Source: Bacillota bacterium
GTDB taxonomy: Bacteria > Bacillota > Clostridia > Ch29
Assembly: GCA_013540605.1 (NCBI GenBank)
Contig: JABVCK010000029.1
Span: 321,022 to 385,021 of the forward strand
Reading direction: 5' to 3'
DNA: 64,000 nucleotides
The position numbers and the translations under genes are program-made. Each line of letters begins with the position of its first letter. Positions within the stretch are counted from its first letter, which is position 1. The notes under the pieces are model-generated. The model worked only from the letters and a program-made list of their open reading frames with translations. It had not been told where the DNA came from and searched no databases. This document shows, piece by piece, positions 42,166 to 52,550 of this stretch.

Positions 42166-42645
42166 ATGAGAGGATTTAAGTATTTCTTAGCCGTCCTTTT
42201 ACTGCTGTCAATGACAACATCGGCTTATGCCGCACCAGACACACCGCTGCACCAGTCCCACGCAGTTTCACACAACGATAGGAATTTACTGAACGCGGAA
42301 ATAAACGGCTTTGAAATTCAAGCAGAAGATTATCTGATCGACATCTGGCATAGTGAGATTACCGACCTGGGCAATGGAAAAATAGAATTGTTCGGCTATA
42401 CTCAGTGCAACAGAATTTGTGACCGGGTAAGCGTTAAACTAACGCTTCAACAATGGACGGGCTCAATATGGGTAAACCTGGGCAGCTACACTTTTTACGA
42501 CTACCAGGCTAATTATGCTGAGGGTGTAAAAAACGTATCCGTAGAACGAGGCAAATATTACAGGGTAAGGAGCTATCACTATGCGGAGAACGGATTATTG
42601 ATAGACGAGACAAGTGCAACAACCGCGAGTATCTATGTGAAATAA
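42166..42645 (+). CDS. Small secreted protein (DUF6147-like)
   Basis: The 159-residue protein has a clear signal peptide (MRGFKYFLAVLLLLSMTTSA then YAAPD). The mature part is a single beta-rich domain with a cysteine pair in TQCNRICDRVS and a repeated strand pattern (VSVKLTLQQWTGSIWVNLGS, later YYRVRSYHYAENG), as in the DUF6147 family of small exported proteins. ATG 42166 follows AAAGGTGG; the GTG at 42154 lies in that site. Function unknown. It follows the possible ECF promoter. Confidence 0.78.
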   Translation: MRGFKYFLAVLLLLSMTTSAYAAPDTPLHQSHAVSHNDRNLLNAEINGFEIQAEDYLIDIWHSEITDLGNGKIELFGYTQCNRICDRVSVKLTLQQWTGSIWVNLGSYTFYDYQANYAEGVKNVSVERGKYYRVRSYHYAENGLLIDETSATTASIYVK

Positions 42646-42654
42646 TTTTGCAAA

Positions 42655-42724
42655 TAAACATCCCTACCAATATACACATCTTTCTGAGGGACTTATACAT
42701 TGGCAGGGTTCCACCCTTTATCTG
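42655..42724. repeat. Palindromic intergenic element, copy B
   Basis: The plus strand has CCCTACCAATATACACATCT and later ATACATTGGCAGGG, matching copy A at 39226 in the opposite chromosome orientation, but in the same orientation relative to the preceding gene. It lies just after the secreted protein stop. GGGACAAAGAACCGTCCCTTGTCCC-type palindrome sequence follows at about 42724-42749. Confidence 0.7.
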
Positions 42725-42900
42725 GGACAAAGAACCGTCCCTTGTCCCAAACCGCCCGTTTTATTACGGGTGGTTTAATTTTTTTCACTCCCGGTTTCTG
42801 TCGGAAAGCACCGGTGAAATCTTCTGAACATATTATAAAAGCCGCAGGAATATATTTCTATAGTTAAGCAAAAGCGAGAGCCGGGAGTGGGGTGTATCAA

Positions 42901-44091
42901 ATGATTAAATTCAAGACGATAAAACCGGGTAAATGGATCTATGTTGTTTCTATAATTTTTGCGGTGCTTGCCGTATTCCTTTTATTTAGGAGCCTATTAT
43001 TCGCGTATTCGTCGGTTGAGGTCTTTTCTGTGGATACGGCGTTATCATCTCCCTCCGAAGATAATAACGAGAGGATGAACACCATACTGAAAACAGCCCT
43101 GGAAAAGGCCTTCCCCCTGATGGCCGTGATGAATGCCGGCGGTGGCGGCGTCTCTATATTTCAGGGCATTGTGGAGATTTTTACCAGGCTGGACTACCGG
43201 GATCCTAAGAGCTTCATAATGGCAGAGCTTCCCATAATGAGGAGTTATGACATCCCTATTGCAAGCAGGGGCGAAGGGAAGGGCCTTGAGCCGGGAACTC
43301 CTTATGATCCGGAGGAAGAACTAGACGAAATCCTGAAACAGTTTGACCTTGGGCAGGTAAACCTTGAGCCCGTGACTGCCGGCAGCCTGCAGCAGGCATC
43401 AACGGAATTTGGCAAACCGGACAAGACCAAACTGGACATGAATATGCCCATGGTGTTGATATATCATACGCATACATCCGAAGCATATAAGCCATCCAGC
43501 AAATTCAACTACACGCCTACCGATGTGGACAGGACTATAGACCCCAGGTATTCTGTGGTGAGGATTGGAAAGGAACTGAAGGAGGAGCTGGAGGGAAAGC
43601 ATAATATCAAGGTGGTTCATGTGACAACCTTCCATGATTACCCGGAGTACTCTACTTCATACGCTAGGTCTCTGAGCACCGTCAAGAACGCCCTGGCCAC
43701 GTATCCATCCATTAAAGTCATACTGGACATTCACAGGGATGCGTTCCCGGTGAGGAATAAGGCAGAGGAAACCTATGCAAGAAATGAGAGCACGATGAAA
43801 GTGGGCAACGCCGATACTGCACGGTTAATGCTGGTGTGGGGACCGGATGCGGAGAACAGCAAGGAAACGAGAAAGTTTGCAGAGCTGCTGAAAAACAAGA
43901 TAAATGAGCAAGTTCCGGGGCTTTGCAGGAAGGTGCTTGAGAAAAGCATCGGTAAATATAATCAGCATTTATCCAACTATTCAGCGCTAATAGAAGTCGG
44001 CAGCAACTCAAATACGATGGAGGAAGCCCTGAACTCGGTTCCCTATCTGGCAAAGGCCATAGCTGCTGCTATTAAAGAAATCGGGGAATAA
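42901..44091 (+). CDS. spoIIP: Stage II sporulation protein P
   Basis: SpoIIP is a membrane-anchored amidase/endopeptidase that, with SpoIID and SpoIIM, thins septal peptidoglycan during engulfment. The 396-residue protein has one N-terminal membrane segment (about 12-35) and the catalytic domain with MVLIYHTHTSEAY, VVRIGKELKEEL, KVILDIHRDA and the late glutamate region LIEVGSNSNTMEEA. ATG 42901 has GTGGGG eight bases upstream; GTG 42892 is an alternative. This supports an endospore-forming organism. Confidence 0.93.
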   Translation: MIKFKTIKPGKWIYVVSIIFAVLAVFLLFRSLLFAYSSVEVFSVDTALSSPSEDNNERMNTILKTALEKAFPLMAVMNAGGGGVSIFQGIVEIFTRLDYRDPKSFIMAELPIMRSYDIPIASRGEGKGLEPGTPYDPEEELDEILKQFDLGQVNLEPVTAGSLQQASTEFGKPDKTKLDMNMPMVLIYHTHTSEAYKPSSKFNYTPTDVDRTIDPRYSVVRIGKELKEELEGKHNIKVVHVTTFHDYPEYSTSYARSLSTVKNALATYPSIKVILDIHRDAFPVRNKAEETYARNESTMKVGNADTARLMLVWGPDAENSKETRKFAELLKNKINEQVPGLCRKVLEKSIGKYNQHLSNYSALIEVGSNSNTMEEALNSVPYLAKAIAAAIKEIGE

Positions 44092-44198
44092 AAAGGCAAT
44101 AAAGGGTTAAAATATCACTCTAGAAGGTATTTGAGCTTATTTTGAGCTTATATAATCCAGTATGAACAGCACAGAATGCATATCGAAGGTGGTTTCTT

Positions 44199-44486
44199 AT
44201 GAATAGAACTGAGAGAAAAAAACAGATAAAGTGGTTGAGAAGAAGATCCGTATTTGCGGTTCTATTATGCGTTCTCCTGTTTTATGCAGGGTTAAGTATT
44301 GTCGATGCCAGTACACGGGAGATGCTGGGCAACGGACAGGCTGAGCCCATATTTGGCATACAGAACCAAGCCGATGGCAGTATACGGCTTAACATAGTAG
44401 GGGAAACCTTTCAAATAGATAAGAATAGGATCAACTCATATATTCAGGATATCAAGAATAGGATCGAGCGGCTTATCACGGACTGA
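44199..44486 (+). CDS. Small membrane-anchored protein of unknown function
   Basis: The 95-residue protein has a basic start (MNRTERKKQIKWLRRRS), one membrane segment at about 18-36 and a short extracytoplasmic tail. It lies between spoIIP and lepA behind CGAAGGTGG. Its final codons and the stop run into heptad repeat H5 (ITD then TGA at the repeat edge). No family recognised; its location after spoIIP suggests a sporulation or envelope role, which is inference. Confidence 0.65.
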   Translation: MNRTERKKQIKWLRRRSVFAVLLCVLLFYAGLSIVDASTREMLGNGQAEPIFGIQNQADGSIRLNIVGETFQIDKNRINSYIQDIKNRIERLITD

Positions 44487-44676
44487 TCGCAGATCACAGA
44501 TTACAGATTACAGATCACAGGTGCTAGGTGCTCGAGTATAGTTCGTAGTTCGTAGTTCGTAGTTGATAGTTGGTAGTCCGCAGATTAAAGTTTACAGTTC
44601 CCAAGGCTATGTTCTTGGGTCTTTTAATGCGCTCAGCATTACCTTATACTCTGGCCACTGGCCACTGATCACTGAT
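44484..44676. repeat. Heptad-arm repeat element H5
   Basis: The left arm holds about 17 units (AGATCAC, AGATTAC, AGGTGCT, AGTTCGT, AGTTGGT and similar). The core includes TTCTTGGGTCTTTTAATGCG and the right arm near 44648-44676 has complementary units (CTGGCCA, CTGATCA). It separates the small membrane protein gene from lepA. Confidence 0.78.
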
Positions 44677-44712
44677 TGTGTCCTCTTTTATCGGGGCAGG
44701 TGTCTGAGCGGC

Positions 44713-44742
44713 TTGTATATGCTTTTCCCGGTATGCTATAAT
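44713..44742 (+). promoter_or_regulatory. Sigma-A-type promoter for lepA-hemW
   Basis: TTGTAT (44713-44718) and TATAAT (44737-44742) are 18 bases apart, 38 bases before the lepA start. Confidence 0.6.
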
Positions 44743-44780
44743 GATATGATAGGTTCAGGAAATAGGAGGACGATTTTTTA

Positions 44781-46580
44781 ATGAATAGACAATCCAAGAT
44801 ACGCAACTTCTGTATAATTGCCCATATAGATCACGGGAAATCTACCCTTGCCGACCGGTTGATTGAAGCCACCGGCGTGCTGACCGATAGGGAAATGAGA
44901 GAGCAGGTGCTGGATACCATGGACCTGGAGCGGGAAAGGGGTATAACCATTAAACTCCAGGCTGTCAGGCTTGTTCATAAGGATGGGGATGGGAACGAGT
45001 ATATTTTGAACCTCATCGACACCCCAGGGCATGTGGATTTCACCTATGAAGTATCAAGGAGCCTGGCTGCGTGCGAGGGGGCCCTTCTGGTGGTGGACGC
45101 TTCCCAGGGCATAGAGGCGCAAACGCTGGCAAACCTTTATCTTGCCCTTGACAACAACCTGGAAATCGTGCCTGTCATCAACAAGATCGACCTGCCCAGC
45201 GCGCACCCCGAAAAGGTAAAGCAGGAGATTGAAGATATAATCGGTCTTGATGCCTCTGACGCCCCAATGATATCGGCCAAGGAAGGAATAAACATTAAGG
45301 ACGTTTTGGACGCAATAGTGAACAGGATCCCCGCACCTGGCGGGGACGACGGGGCACCCCTGAAAGCGTTGATATTTGATTCCTTTTATGACAGCTACCG
45401 GGGCGCTATTTCCTACGTCAGGGTTTTCGAAGGGTCGGTCAGACCGGGAATGCGGATTATGATGATGTCGACGGGCAGAAGTTTTGAAGTGGATGAGGTG
45501 GGCATCTTCACCCCCGCGCCAACGCCGGTGGAGGAATTGCGGGCGGGAGATGTGGGATACATCGCGGCATCCATTAAAAATGTCAGGGACACCAGGGTGG
45601 GCGATACCATCACGGATAAGAGCAATCCTACGGAAAAACCGCTTCCGGGCTATAAAAAGATAAATCCCATGGTATTCAGCGGCATCTACCCTGCGGACGG
45701 TTCGGACTATGAGGCCCTGAGGGATGCCCTGGAAAAGCTGCAGCTCAACGATGCTTCCCTGATGTTTGAGCCGGAGACCTCAGCCGCCCTGGGGTTCGGG
45801 TTCAGGTGCGGTTTTCTCGGGCTGCTGCACATGGAAGTTGTTCAGGAACGCCTGGAAAGGGAATATGATATAGATATTGTAACGACTGCTCCCAGCGTCG
45901 TATATAAAATAGGGAAGACCAACGGGGAAGAGGTTTCCATAGATAATCCAACCAATTTGCCCCCTGCGAACGATATAGATTATATGAAGGAACCCATTGT
46001 CAAGGCATCGATTATCGTACCCTCAGATTATGTGGGACCAATAATGGAGCTTTGCCAGGAAAGACGCGGAGTGTTCAAGGATATGCGGTACCTTGAGGAA
46101 ACAAGGGTAATACTGGAGTACGAAATGCCCCTCAACGAGATAATCTACGACTTTTTTGACGCGCTTAAATCAAGGACAAGGGGGTACGCTTCCTTCGACT
46201 ATGAGTTCAAGGATTATCAGGAATCAGACCTGGTTAAGCTCGATATTCTTCTAAACGGTGAACCGGTTGATGCGCTGAGCTTCATCGTTCACAGGGAAAA
46301 AGCGTTTGCGAGGGGAAGGGTTATAGCCGAAAAACTGAAAGAACTGATACCCAGGCACCTGTTTGAGATTCCCATCCAGGCAGCGATCGGAAACAAAATA
46401 ATAGCAAGGGAAACCATAAAAGCCCTTAGGAAAGACGTACTGGCGAAATGCTACGGAGGGGATATTTCGCGGAAGCGGAAACTCCTTGAAAAGCAGAAGG
46501 AAGGTAAAAAAAGGATGCGCCAGGTAGGAAATGTGGAAGTACCCCAGGAAGCCTTTATGGCTGTCCTGAAACTCAATTAG
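44781..46580 (+). CDS. lepA: Elongation factor 4 (LepA)
   Basis: LepA/EF4 is a translational GTPase that acts on ribosomes in late initiation or back-translocation and in 30S assembly. The 599-residue protein has the G1 motif [17 protein letters not shown] (G3) and NKIDLP (G4), followed by EF-G-like domains and the LepA-specific C-terminal domain (about 485-599). It is followed by hemW after 11 bases, a pairing conserved in Firmicutes. Confidence 0.97.
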   Translation: MNRQSKIRNFCIIAHIDHGKSTLADRLIEATGVLTDREMREQVLDTMDLERERGITIKLQAVRLVHKDGDGNEYILNLIDTPGHVDFTYEVSRSLAACEGALLVVDASQGIEAQTLANLYLALDNNLEIVPVINKIDLPSAHPEKVKQEIEDIIGLDASDAPMISAKEGINIKDVLDAIVNRIPAPGGDDGAPLKALIFDSFYDSYRGAISYVRVFEGSVRPGMRIMMMSTGRSFEVDEVGIFTPAPTPVEELRAGDVGYIAASIKNVRDTRVGDTITDKSNPTEKPLPGYKKINPMVFSGIYPADGSDYEALRDALEKLQLNDASLMFEPETSAALGFGFRCGFLGLLHMEVVQERLEREYDIDIVTTAPSVVYKIGKTNGEEVSIDNPTNLPPANDIDYMKEPIVKASIIVPSDYVGPIMELCQERRGVFKDMRYLEETRVILEYEMPLNEIIYDFFDALKSRTRGYASFDYEFKDYQESDLVKLDILLNGEPVDALSFIVHREKAFARGRVIAEKLKELIPRHLFEIPIQAAIGNKIIARETIKALRKDVLAKCYGGDISRKRKLLEKQKEGKKRMRQVGNVEVPQEAFMAVLKLN

Positions 46581-46591
46581 GGAGAAATGGG

Positions 46592-47716
46592 ATGGAAGCT
46601 CCAGTATATATTCATATACCGTTTTGTGTGAAGAAATGTTTATACTGCGATTTTGTTTCCTATAAGCATAATGATGATATGGTTGACAGATATGTGAATG
46701 CCCTGATTAACGAGATAAAACTCCGCAGCGGGCACAAGGCAAAGACGGTTTATATAGGAGGGGGAACCCCTACCTGTATAGACCGTAAATATTTGAAGGG
46801 AATACTGGGAACGCTGCACAGGAACCTGGATATGGCTGCGTGCTCAGAGATAACCATAGAGGCGAATCCCGGAACCCTGGACAGGGAGAAGCTGGAGACG
46901 CTTGTGGAAATGGGAGTTAACCGACTCAGCATAGGATTTCAAAGCTGGAATGAGAAAGAATTGAAGAGGCTCGGAAGAATCCATGGCAGGGATGAGTTTG
47001 TTGCAAATTACGTTTTGGCAAGGGAAGCCGGATTCAAAAACATAAGCGTTGACCTGATGTTCGGGATACCGGGACAGGAGATGGAAGACTGGAAGGAAAC
47101 GATTATGGAGGTATCTGCGCTGGAACCGGAGCACATCTCGTGCTACTCATTGAGAATCGAAGAGAATACTCCGTTTCACCGCATGGCCGAATTAGGGGAA
47201 ATAGCAGAGATTGACGAGGCCGTAGACAGAGAGATGTACCACTACGCCGCAGACTATTTATCGGACCGGGGTTATCACAGGTACGAGATTTCCAACTTTG
47301 CAAGGAAAGGACGGGAATGCCACCATAACCTTTTTTACTGGGAAAACCGCCCGTTCCTGGGGATCGGAGCGGCCGCCCATTCCTATGAAAACGGTAAAAG
47401 GTTCTGGAACACCCCTGACCTGGATGAATACTGCATAATGCTGGAACGGAGCATCATACCCGTGAAAGGAAGCGAAACCATCGATCTGGGGACAGAGATC
47501 TTTGAAACAATCTTCCTCGGGCTGAGGACATCAAAAGGGATCCTGTTCGATGACTTTTACGGGAGGTTTGGATTTGACATCAGGGAAAAGCACGGCAGCC
47601 GGATAGAAAAACTGCGGGAAATGGGGCTGGTAGATGTTACGATTAGCGGTTTTCATCTTACTCCTATGGGTATAGACCTTTCAAATACTGTGTTCATTGA
47701 GTTCATAACTGATTGA
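46592..47716 (+). CDS. hemW: HemW, heme chaperone / radical SAM protein
   Basis: The 374-residue radical-SAM protein has the cluster motif PFCVKKCLYCDF (CxxxCxxC) near residue 9 and the GGGTPT motif at about 54-59. It lacks the extended N-terminal substrate region of true coproporphyrinogen dehydrogenase HemN; the lepA-hemW order and the length of about 375 favour the heme-inserting HemW. It precedes the heat-shock cluster in the same direction. Confidence 0.9.
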   Translation: MEAPVYIHIPFCVKKCLYCDFVSYKHNDDMVDRYVNALINEIKLRSGHKAKTVYIGGGTPTCIDRKYLKGILGTLHRNLDMAACSEITIEANPGTLDREKLETLVEMGVNRLSIGFQSWNEKELKRLGRIHGRDEFVANYVLAREAGFKNISVDLMFGIPGQEMEDWKETIMEVSALEPEHISCYSLRIEENTPFHRMAELGEIAEIDEAVDREMYHYAADYLSDRGYHRYEISNFARKGRECHHNLFYWENRPFLGIGAAAHSYENGKRFWNTPDLDEYCIMLERSIIPVKGSETIDLGTEIFETIFLGLRTSKGILFDDFYGRFGFDIREKHGSRIEKLREMGLVDVTISGFHLTPMGIDLSNTVFIEFITD

Positions 47717-47725
47717 AAAAAACTG

Positions 47726-47754
47726 TTGACAAAAAAAGGGGGGAGTGATATTTT
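47726..47754 (+). promoter_or_regulatory. Sigma-A-type promoter for hrcA
   Basis: TTGACA at 47726-47731 and TATTTT at 47749-47754 are 17 bases apart, directly upstream of the CIRCE operator. Confidence 0.65.
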
Positions 47755-47766
47755 AAAAAAGAGTGA

Positions 47767-47793
47767 TTAGCACTCTATTGAAGAGAGTGCTAA
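47767..47793. promoter_or_regulatory. CIRCE operator
   Basis: TTAGCACTC-N9-GAGTGCTAA is a perfect match to the CIRCE inverted repeat bound by HrcA. It lies 16 bases before hrcA, so HrcA represses its own heat-shock operon. Confidence 0.97.
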
Positions 47794-47809
47794 TAAAAGG
47801 GGTGATGGT

Positions 47810-48844
47810 ATGAAGATGGATGATAGAAAACTCAAGATTTTGCAGGCTGTTATCGCCGATTATATAACAACTGCACAGCCTATAGGATCAAGGACCATTG
47901 CAAAAAAATACGAACTCGGAATCAGCTCTGCGACCATCAGAAATGAGATGTCTGATTTAGAGGAAATGGGTTTTCTTGAGCAGCCTCATACTTCAGCAGG
48001 GAGGATTCCATCGGAGAGGGCTTACAGGTTATACGTTGACCGGCTGATGAAAATTAAAAAACTGACCGAAGAAGAGCAGACAGCGATAATGGCGGAGCTG
48101 GGAAACAGGGCTGATGAAATTGAGAACATTATCAGGAAAACCGTAAAGATTCTTTCCCATTTGACCAGATATACATCCCTGGCAATGAGTTCCCAGCTTG
48201 ATGATTGCCGCCTCAGACATATTCACTTTGTTCCGATAGACAGTAACAGCCTTGTGGCAGTTATTGTAACGGATAGCGGCATAGTAAAAAATACGATCAT
48301 AAAGACCGCGGATACGGTAACCCCTGATTACCTTGAAAGTCTGACGAAGGTAGTAAACGAGATATTCCAGGGTGCAACGGTGGAAGAACTTAACAGCAGC
48401 GTTGCTTCAGAGGACTTCAGGAGATATGCATACAGGTACAGGCTGCTTGACAATCTGATACCCCTTATAGTGGATAGCCTGGAAGAAAAGAAGTGCGATG
48501 AGGTTTATGCCGACGGCATGCGCAATATTTTTAATTTTCCCGAGTATTCCGATGTTTCGAGAGCAAGAAACCTTTTGGCCCTTATTGAGGACAAGGAGCA
48601 GCTTGCAGGTTTGATTAACAGAATAGCCGGAAAAGGAGTAAAGGTTAGCATAGGAAGTGAACTTGACAATGAGAATATCAGGGACTGCAGCCTTGTGACC
48701 GCGACATACAGGGTAGGCGACAAAGAGATAGGTAAAATAGGAATAATAGGGCCGACCAGGATGGAATACGCAAGGGTGGTTGCGATTATGGGATTCATGG
48801 CAGACCAAATAACCTGCCTTATCAAGAAACAATTAGGGGAATAG
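47810..48844 (+). CDS. hrcA: Heat-inducible transcription repressor HrcA
   Basis: HrcA binds CIRCE and represses the chaperone genes until titrated by heat stress. The 344-residue protein has the N-terminal winged helix (IAKKYELGISSATIRNEMSD, then LEEMGFLEQPHTSAGRIPSE) and the HrcA-specific dimerisation and C-terminal domains. ATG 47810 follows AGGGGTGATGGT; ATG 47816 is an alternative. Order hrcA-grpE-dnaK-dnaJ is classical for Firmicutes. Confidence 0.97.
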   Translation: MKMDDRKLKILQAVIADYITTAQPIGSRTIAKKYELGISSATIRNEMSDLEEMGFLEQPHTSAGRIPSERAYRLYVDRLMKIKKLTEEEQTAIMAELGNRADEIENIIRKTVKILSHLTRYTSLAMSSQLDDCRLRHIHFVPIDSNSLVAVIVTDSGIVKNTIIKTADTVTPDYLESLTKVVNEIFQGATVEELNSSVASEDFRRYAYRYRLLDNLIPLIVDSLEEKKCDEVYADGMRNIFNFPEYSDVSRARNLLALIEDKEQLAGLINRIAGKGVKVSIGSELDNENIRDCSLVTATYRVGDKEIGKIGIIGPTRMEYARVVAIMGFMADQITCLIKKQLGE

Positions 48845-48875
48845 AACCAAATATTGAAGACAAGGGTGATGGTCT

Positions 48876-49466
48876 ATGAAGGATAATAGCACAGATAATA
48901 AGTATACCGAAACCGATGATGAAATAAAATGTACCGATAATCCGGAAGAACAGGACAGCAGCGCGCAAATCCCCGGTTGTGGCGGAGAAGATGGAGAGGC
49001 TGAGCGAACCGCTCTGGAACTGGAAGAGTATAAGAAAAAGAGTGAGGATTATTATGATAAACTGCTGAGGCTGCAGGCGGATTTTGATAATTACAGGAAA
49101 AGAACAGCCAGGGAAAAGGAAGAGATTTACAGCCAGATTTCGGGTGAAATTATCACTCAGTTTTTGGGAGTATTGGACAACATGGAAAGGGCTCTCAATG
49201 CGGTCAGTACAGAGAATGATCCGGATTGCGAGCCGGTCCGGCAGGGAATCAGGATGGTAATGCAGCAGTTAAGCGAGATACTATCAAAGTACGAAGTCAG
49301 CGAGATAGCTGCATTAGGCGAAAAATTCGATCCAAACCGGCATCATGCCGTAATGCAGGCTGAAGGAACCGGAGCAGAGGAAGGAACAGTTGTTGAGGTT
49401 CTTCAGAAGGGGTATGTGCAAAAAAACAGGGTATTGCGGCCCAGTATGGTAAAGGTAGCGAAATAA
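48876..49466 (+). CDS. grpE: Nucleotide exchange factor GrpE
   Basis: GrpE releases ADP from DnaK. The 196-residue protein has an acidic, low-complexity start, the long helix (about 45-110, including LLRLQADFDNYRKRTAREKE) and the C-terminal beta domain with FDPNRHHAVMQAEG and VVEVLQKGYVQKNRVLRPSM. It lies between hrcA and dnaK under the same CIRCE-controlled promoter. Confidence 0.96.
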   Translation: MKDNSTDNKYTETDDEIKCTDNPEEQDSSAQIPGCGGEDGEAERTALELEEYKKKSEDYYDKLLRLQADFDNYRKRTAREKEEIYSQISGEIITQFLGVLDNMERALNAVSTENDPDCEPVRQGIRMVMQQLSEILSKYEVSEIAALGEKFDPNRHHAVMQAEGTGAEEGTVVEVLQKGYVQKNRVLRPSMVKVAK

Positions 49467-49484
49467 TAAGGAGGAGGATATATA

Positions 49485-51317
49485 ATGAGCAAGGTAATAG
49501 GAATCGATTTAGGTACTACCAACTCCTGCGTGGCGATAATGGAGGGAGGAGAGCCGGTAGTAATTCCTAACGCTGAGGGGGACAGGACCACCCCTTCGGT
49601 TGTTGCGTTTTCAAAGGATGGAGAAAGAATGGTCGGGCAGGTTGCAAAAAGACAGGCGATCACAAATCCGGATCGGACCATTGTTTCAATAAAGAGACAA
49701 ATGGGCAGTGACTATAAGGTAAAAATAGATAATAAAGACTACACACCCCAGGAAATCTCCGCTATGATTTTGCAAAAACTGAAGGCCGACGCAGAGAGCT
49801 ATCTGGGTGAGAAAATCAGCAAGGCCGTTATCACAGTTCCTGCGTACTTTACAGACAGCCAGAGACAGGCGACAAAGGACGCAGGGAGGATAGCCGGACT
49901 CGAAGTGCTCAGGATAATCAACGAGCCTACCGCCGCATCTCTGGCCTACGGTCTGGACAAGGAAGATAACCAGAAGATACTTGTGTTCGACCTCGGGGGA
50001 GGAACCTTCGACGTATCCATACTCGAACTGGGTGACGGGGTATTTGAAGTACTCGCCACCAACGGTAATAACAAACTGGGTGGAGACGACTTCGACCAGA
50101 GGATTATTGATTATCTTGCCGGTGAGTTCAGGAAAGAATACGGGATAGACCTGAAAAAGGACAGGGTGGCGCTGCAAAGGCTGAAGGACGAGGCTGAAAA
50201 AGCGAAGAAGGAGCTGTCCGGTGTCATGTCAACCAGCATCAACCTGCCATTCATAACCGCCGACGCATCCGGACCAAAGCATCTTGACACTACTCTTACT
50301 AGGGCAAAATTCGAGGAGATCGTAGCGGACCTTATAGAGGCTACAATGGGCCCCGCAAGGCAGGCGTTGAAGGATGCCGGCCTTAAGCCCGAAAATATAG
50401 ACAAGGTAATACTGGTTGGCGGTTCCACCAGGATACCTGCTGTGCAAGAGGCCGTCAAAAAGCTTACCGGCAAAGACCCGTACAAAGGGATTAACCCCGA
50501 TGAATGCGTTGCCATAGGGGCGGCTATCCAGGCCGGTGTTCTGACTGGTGAGGTTAAAGACATTGTGCTTTTGGATGTAACTCCGCTGTCGCTGGGTATA
50601 GAAACTCTGGGCGGAGTGTTTACCAAGCTCATTGAAAGGAATACAACCATACCGACCAAAAAAAGCCAGATTTTTTCCACCGCAGCAGACGGGCAGACCA
50701 GCGTAGATATACACGTGCTGCAGGGAGAAAGGTCTATGGCTGCGGGCAACACTACCCTCGGCAGATTCCAGCTTACGGGCATACCACCGGCGCCAAGGGG
50801 AATTCCACAGATAGAGGTTACCTTTGATATAGACGCAAACGGTATAGTCAACGTGTCGGCAAAGGACCTGGGCACCGGAAAGGAACAGAAGATAACGATC
50901 ACTGCGTCCACTAACCTGTCTGAGGATGAAATCAAACAAAAGATAAAGGAAGCGGAGAAATTTGCCGAGGATGACAAGAAACTCAAGGAGAAGGCTGAAA
51001 TCAGGAATAACGCTGATTCGTTGGTTTACCAGACCGAAAAGACCTTGAAGGATATGGGAGAAAAAATAGAGCCGGCAGACAGGCAAAAAATCGAGGAAGC
51101 GCTCAAGAAGGTCAAGGACGCCCTTGACAAGGACGACACGGAAAGCATGAAGAAAACCACTGAGGAACTGACCAAGGTGTTCTATGAGATTTCCGCAAAA
51201 CTTTATCAGCAGACCGCGGGAGGTGCAACCGGAGAGCAGGGTCAGAACAGCGGTGGGAAAGAGGATAATGTAGTTGATGCCGACTATGAAGTGGTTGATG
51301 AGGATGATAATAAATAG
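49485..51317 (+). CDS. dnaK: Molecular chaperone DnaK (Hsp70)
   Basis: The 610-residue Hsp70 has the nucleotide-binding domain with [32 protein letters not shown] and [14 protein letters not shown], the substrate-binding beta domain after the [14 protein letters not shown] linker and a helical lid ending with acidic, glycine-rich residues ([15 protein letters not shown]). The N-terminal domain lacks the 24-residue loop of Gram-negative DnaK, as in Firmicutes. The ribosome site is GGAGGAGGA. Confidence 0.98.
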   Translation: MSKVIGIDLGTTNSCVAIMEGGEPVVIPNAEGDRTTPSVVAFSKDGERMVGQVAKRQAITNPDRTIVSIKRQMGSDYKVKIDNKDYTPQEISAMILQKLKADAESYLGEKISKAVITVPAYFTDSQRQATKDAGRIAGLEVLRIINEPTAASLAYGLDKEDNQKILVFDLGGGTFDVSILELGDGVFEVLATNGNNKLGGDDFDQRIIDYLAGEFRKEYGIDLKKDRVALQRLKDEAEKAKKELSGVMSTSINLPFITADASGPKHLDTTLTRAKFEEIVADLIEATMGPARQALKDAGLKPENIDKVILVGGSTRIPAVQEAVKKLTGKDPYKGINPDECVAIGAAIQAGVLTGEVKDIVLLDVTPLSLGIETLGGVFTKLIERNTTIPTKKSQIFSTAADGQTSVDIHVLQGERSMAAGNTTLGRFQLTGIPPAPRGIPQIEVTFDIDANGIVNVSAKDLGTGKEQKITITASTNLSEDEIKQKIKEAEKFAEDDKKLKEKAEIRNNADSLVYQTEKTLKDMGEKIEPADRQKIEEALKKVKDALDKDDTESMKKTTEELTKVFYEISAKLYQQTAGGATGEQGQNSGGKEDNVVDADYEVVDEDDNK

Positions 51318-51326
51318 ATTGGGCTG

Positions 51327-51356
51327 CCGGCCTGTAGTAACTACGGGCCGGTTTTG
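51327..51356 (+). terminator. Hairpin between dnaK and dnaJ
   Basis: The stem CCGGCCTGTAGT / ACTACGGGCCGG is followed by TTTTG. It may reduce read-through to dnaJ or protect the dnaK message end. Confidence 0.65.
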
Positions 51357-51380
51357 CTGAAATTATGAGGTGGAGCCTGT

Positions 51381-52535
51381 ATGAGCAAGAGGGATTATTA
51401 TGAAGTCCTGGGAGTAGAAAAGAACGCCTCGGAAGAGGAAATAAAAAAGGCATACAGAAAGCTGGCAAAAAAATACCACCCTGATATAAATCCGGGGGAT
51501 AAGGGTGCAGAGCAGCGGTTTAAGGAGATTAACGAAGCCTATGAGGTGCTGAGCGATCCTTCCAAGAGGAAGCAGTACGATACTTTCGGTCACGCAGGAA
51601 CAGGCGGTCAGGGAGGTTTCGGAGACTTTGGCGGCTTTGGCGGTTTCGGCGGTTTTGGAGGCCAGGGAGATTTCGGAGGCTTCGGAGATATATTTGATAC
51701 AATATTCGGAGGAGGTTTCGGGGGTACGAGGAGGAGCAACAGGCCCAGCAAGGGAAACGACCTTCGCGTGGACCTGGACCTTGAATTTGAGGAGGCTGCC
51801 TTCGGTATAACAAAAGAAGTCAAAGTAAACAGGCAGGAAAGATGCGAGGTATGCGGCGGAACCGGGGCCAAGCCGGGAACTTCCACCAAGACATGTCCCC
51901 AGTGCGGAGGCACAGGACAGATTCGCTACAGGCAGAATACTGCCCTGGGAAGATTCGAAACCATAAGGACCTGCGATGCCTGCCACGGCGAAGGCAAAAT
52001 AGTGGAAGAACCCTGCACCGAATGCAGGGGTACCGGAAAAACCTATAAAAGCAGAAAAATTACCATTAAGGTGCCATCGGGTGTAGACAACGGTTCGGTA
52101 ATATCATTGAAGGGTGAAGGTGAACCCGGTGAAAGGGGAGGTCCCAACGGAGACCTTTTTGTGTATATTCGAGTGAGGCCCCACAAGTTCTTTAAACGGG
52201 AAGGGGAGAACGTGTACTGCGAAATCCCGATCACCTTTGTCCAGGCTGCCCTTGGCGATGAGATAACTGTTCCCACGCTGGACGGTAAGGTCAAACAGGT
52301 GATACCTGAAGGTACTCAGAGCGGTACGGTGTTCCGGCTTAGGGGAAAGGGCATACCGCGGCTGAACGATAGGGGACGGGGCGACCAGTATGTCAAGGTT
52401 GTTGTGGATGTTCCAAGGAAGCTCAACAGTGAACAAAAAGAGCTGTTGAGAAAATTTGCAGAGGCTACGGGAGACGAGGTTAATCCAGGGCATAAGAGCT
52501 TTATAGACAAGATGAAGGATGCCTTCGGTGTGTAG
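51381..52535 (+). CDS. dnaJ: Chaperone protein DnaJ
   Basis: The 384-residue Hsp40 has the J domain (1-70, with the HPD motif in [11 protein letters not shown]), a Gly/Phe-rich region (about 74-115), four zinc-binding CxxCxGxG repeats ([32 protein letters not shown]) and the C-terminal substrate-binding domains. It stimulates the DnaK ATPase and delivers clients. The GFGG-rich stretch explains spurious frames on the opposite strand. Confidence 0.98.
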   Translation: MSKRDYYEVLGVEKNASEEEIKKAYRKLAKKYHPDINPGDKGAEQRFKEINEAYEVLSDPSKRKQYDTFGHAGTGGQGGFGDFGGFGGFGGFGGQGDFGGFGDIFDTIFGGGFGGTRRSNRPSKGNDLRVDLDLEFEEAAFGITKEVKVNRQERCEVCGGTGAKPGTSTKTCPQCGGTGQIRYRQNTALGRFETIRTCDACHGEGKIVEEPCTECRGTGKTYKSRKITIKVPSGVDNGSVISLKGEGEPGERGGPNGDLFVYIRVRPHKFFKREGENVYCEIPITFVQAALGDEITVPTLDGKVKQVIPEGTQSGTVFRLRGKGIPRLNDRGRGDQYVKVVVDVPRKLNSEQKELLRKFAEATGDEVNPGHKSFIDKMKDAFGV

Positions 52536-52550
52536 CAGGGGGGCGTTTTT

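Noticed and set aside
50111-51086. Minus-strand frames of about 290 codons inside dnaK
   Set aside because: They are shadows of dnaK produced by its biased codon use.
51529-51913. Proline-rich minus-strand frames
   Set aside because: They are the reverse of the Gly/Phe-rich linker and zinc region of dnaJ.
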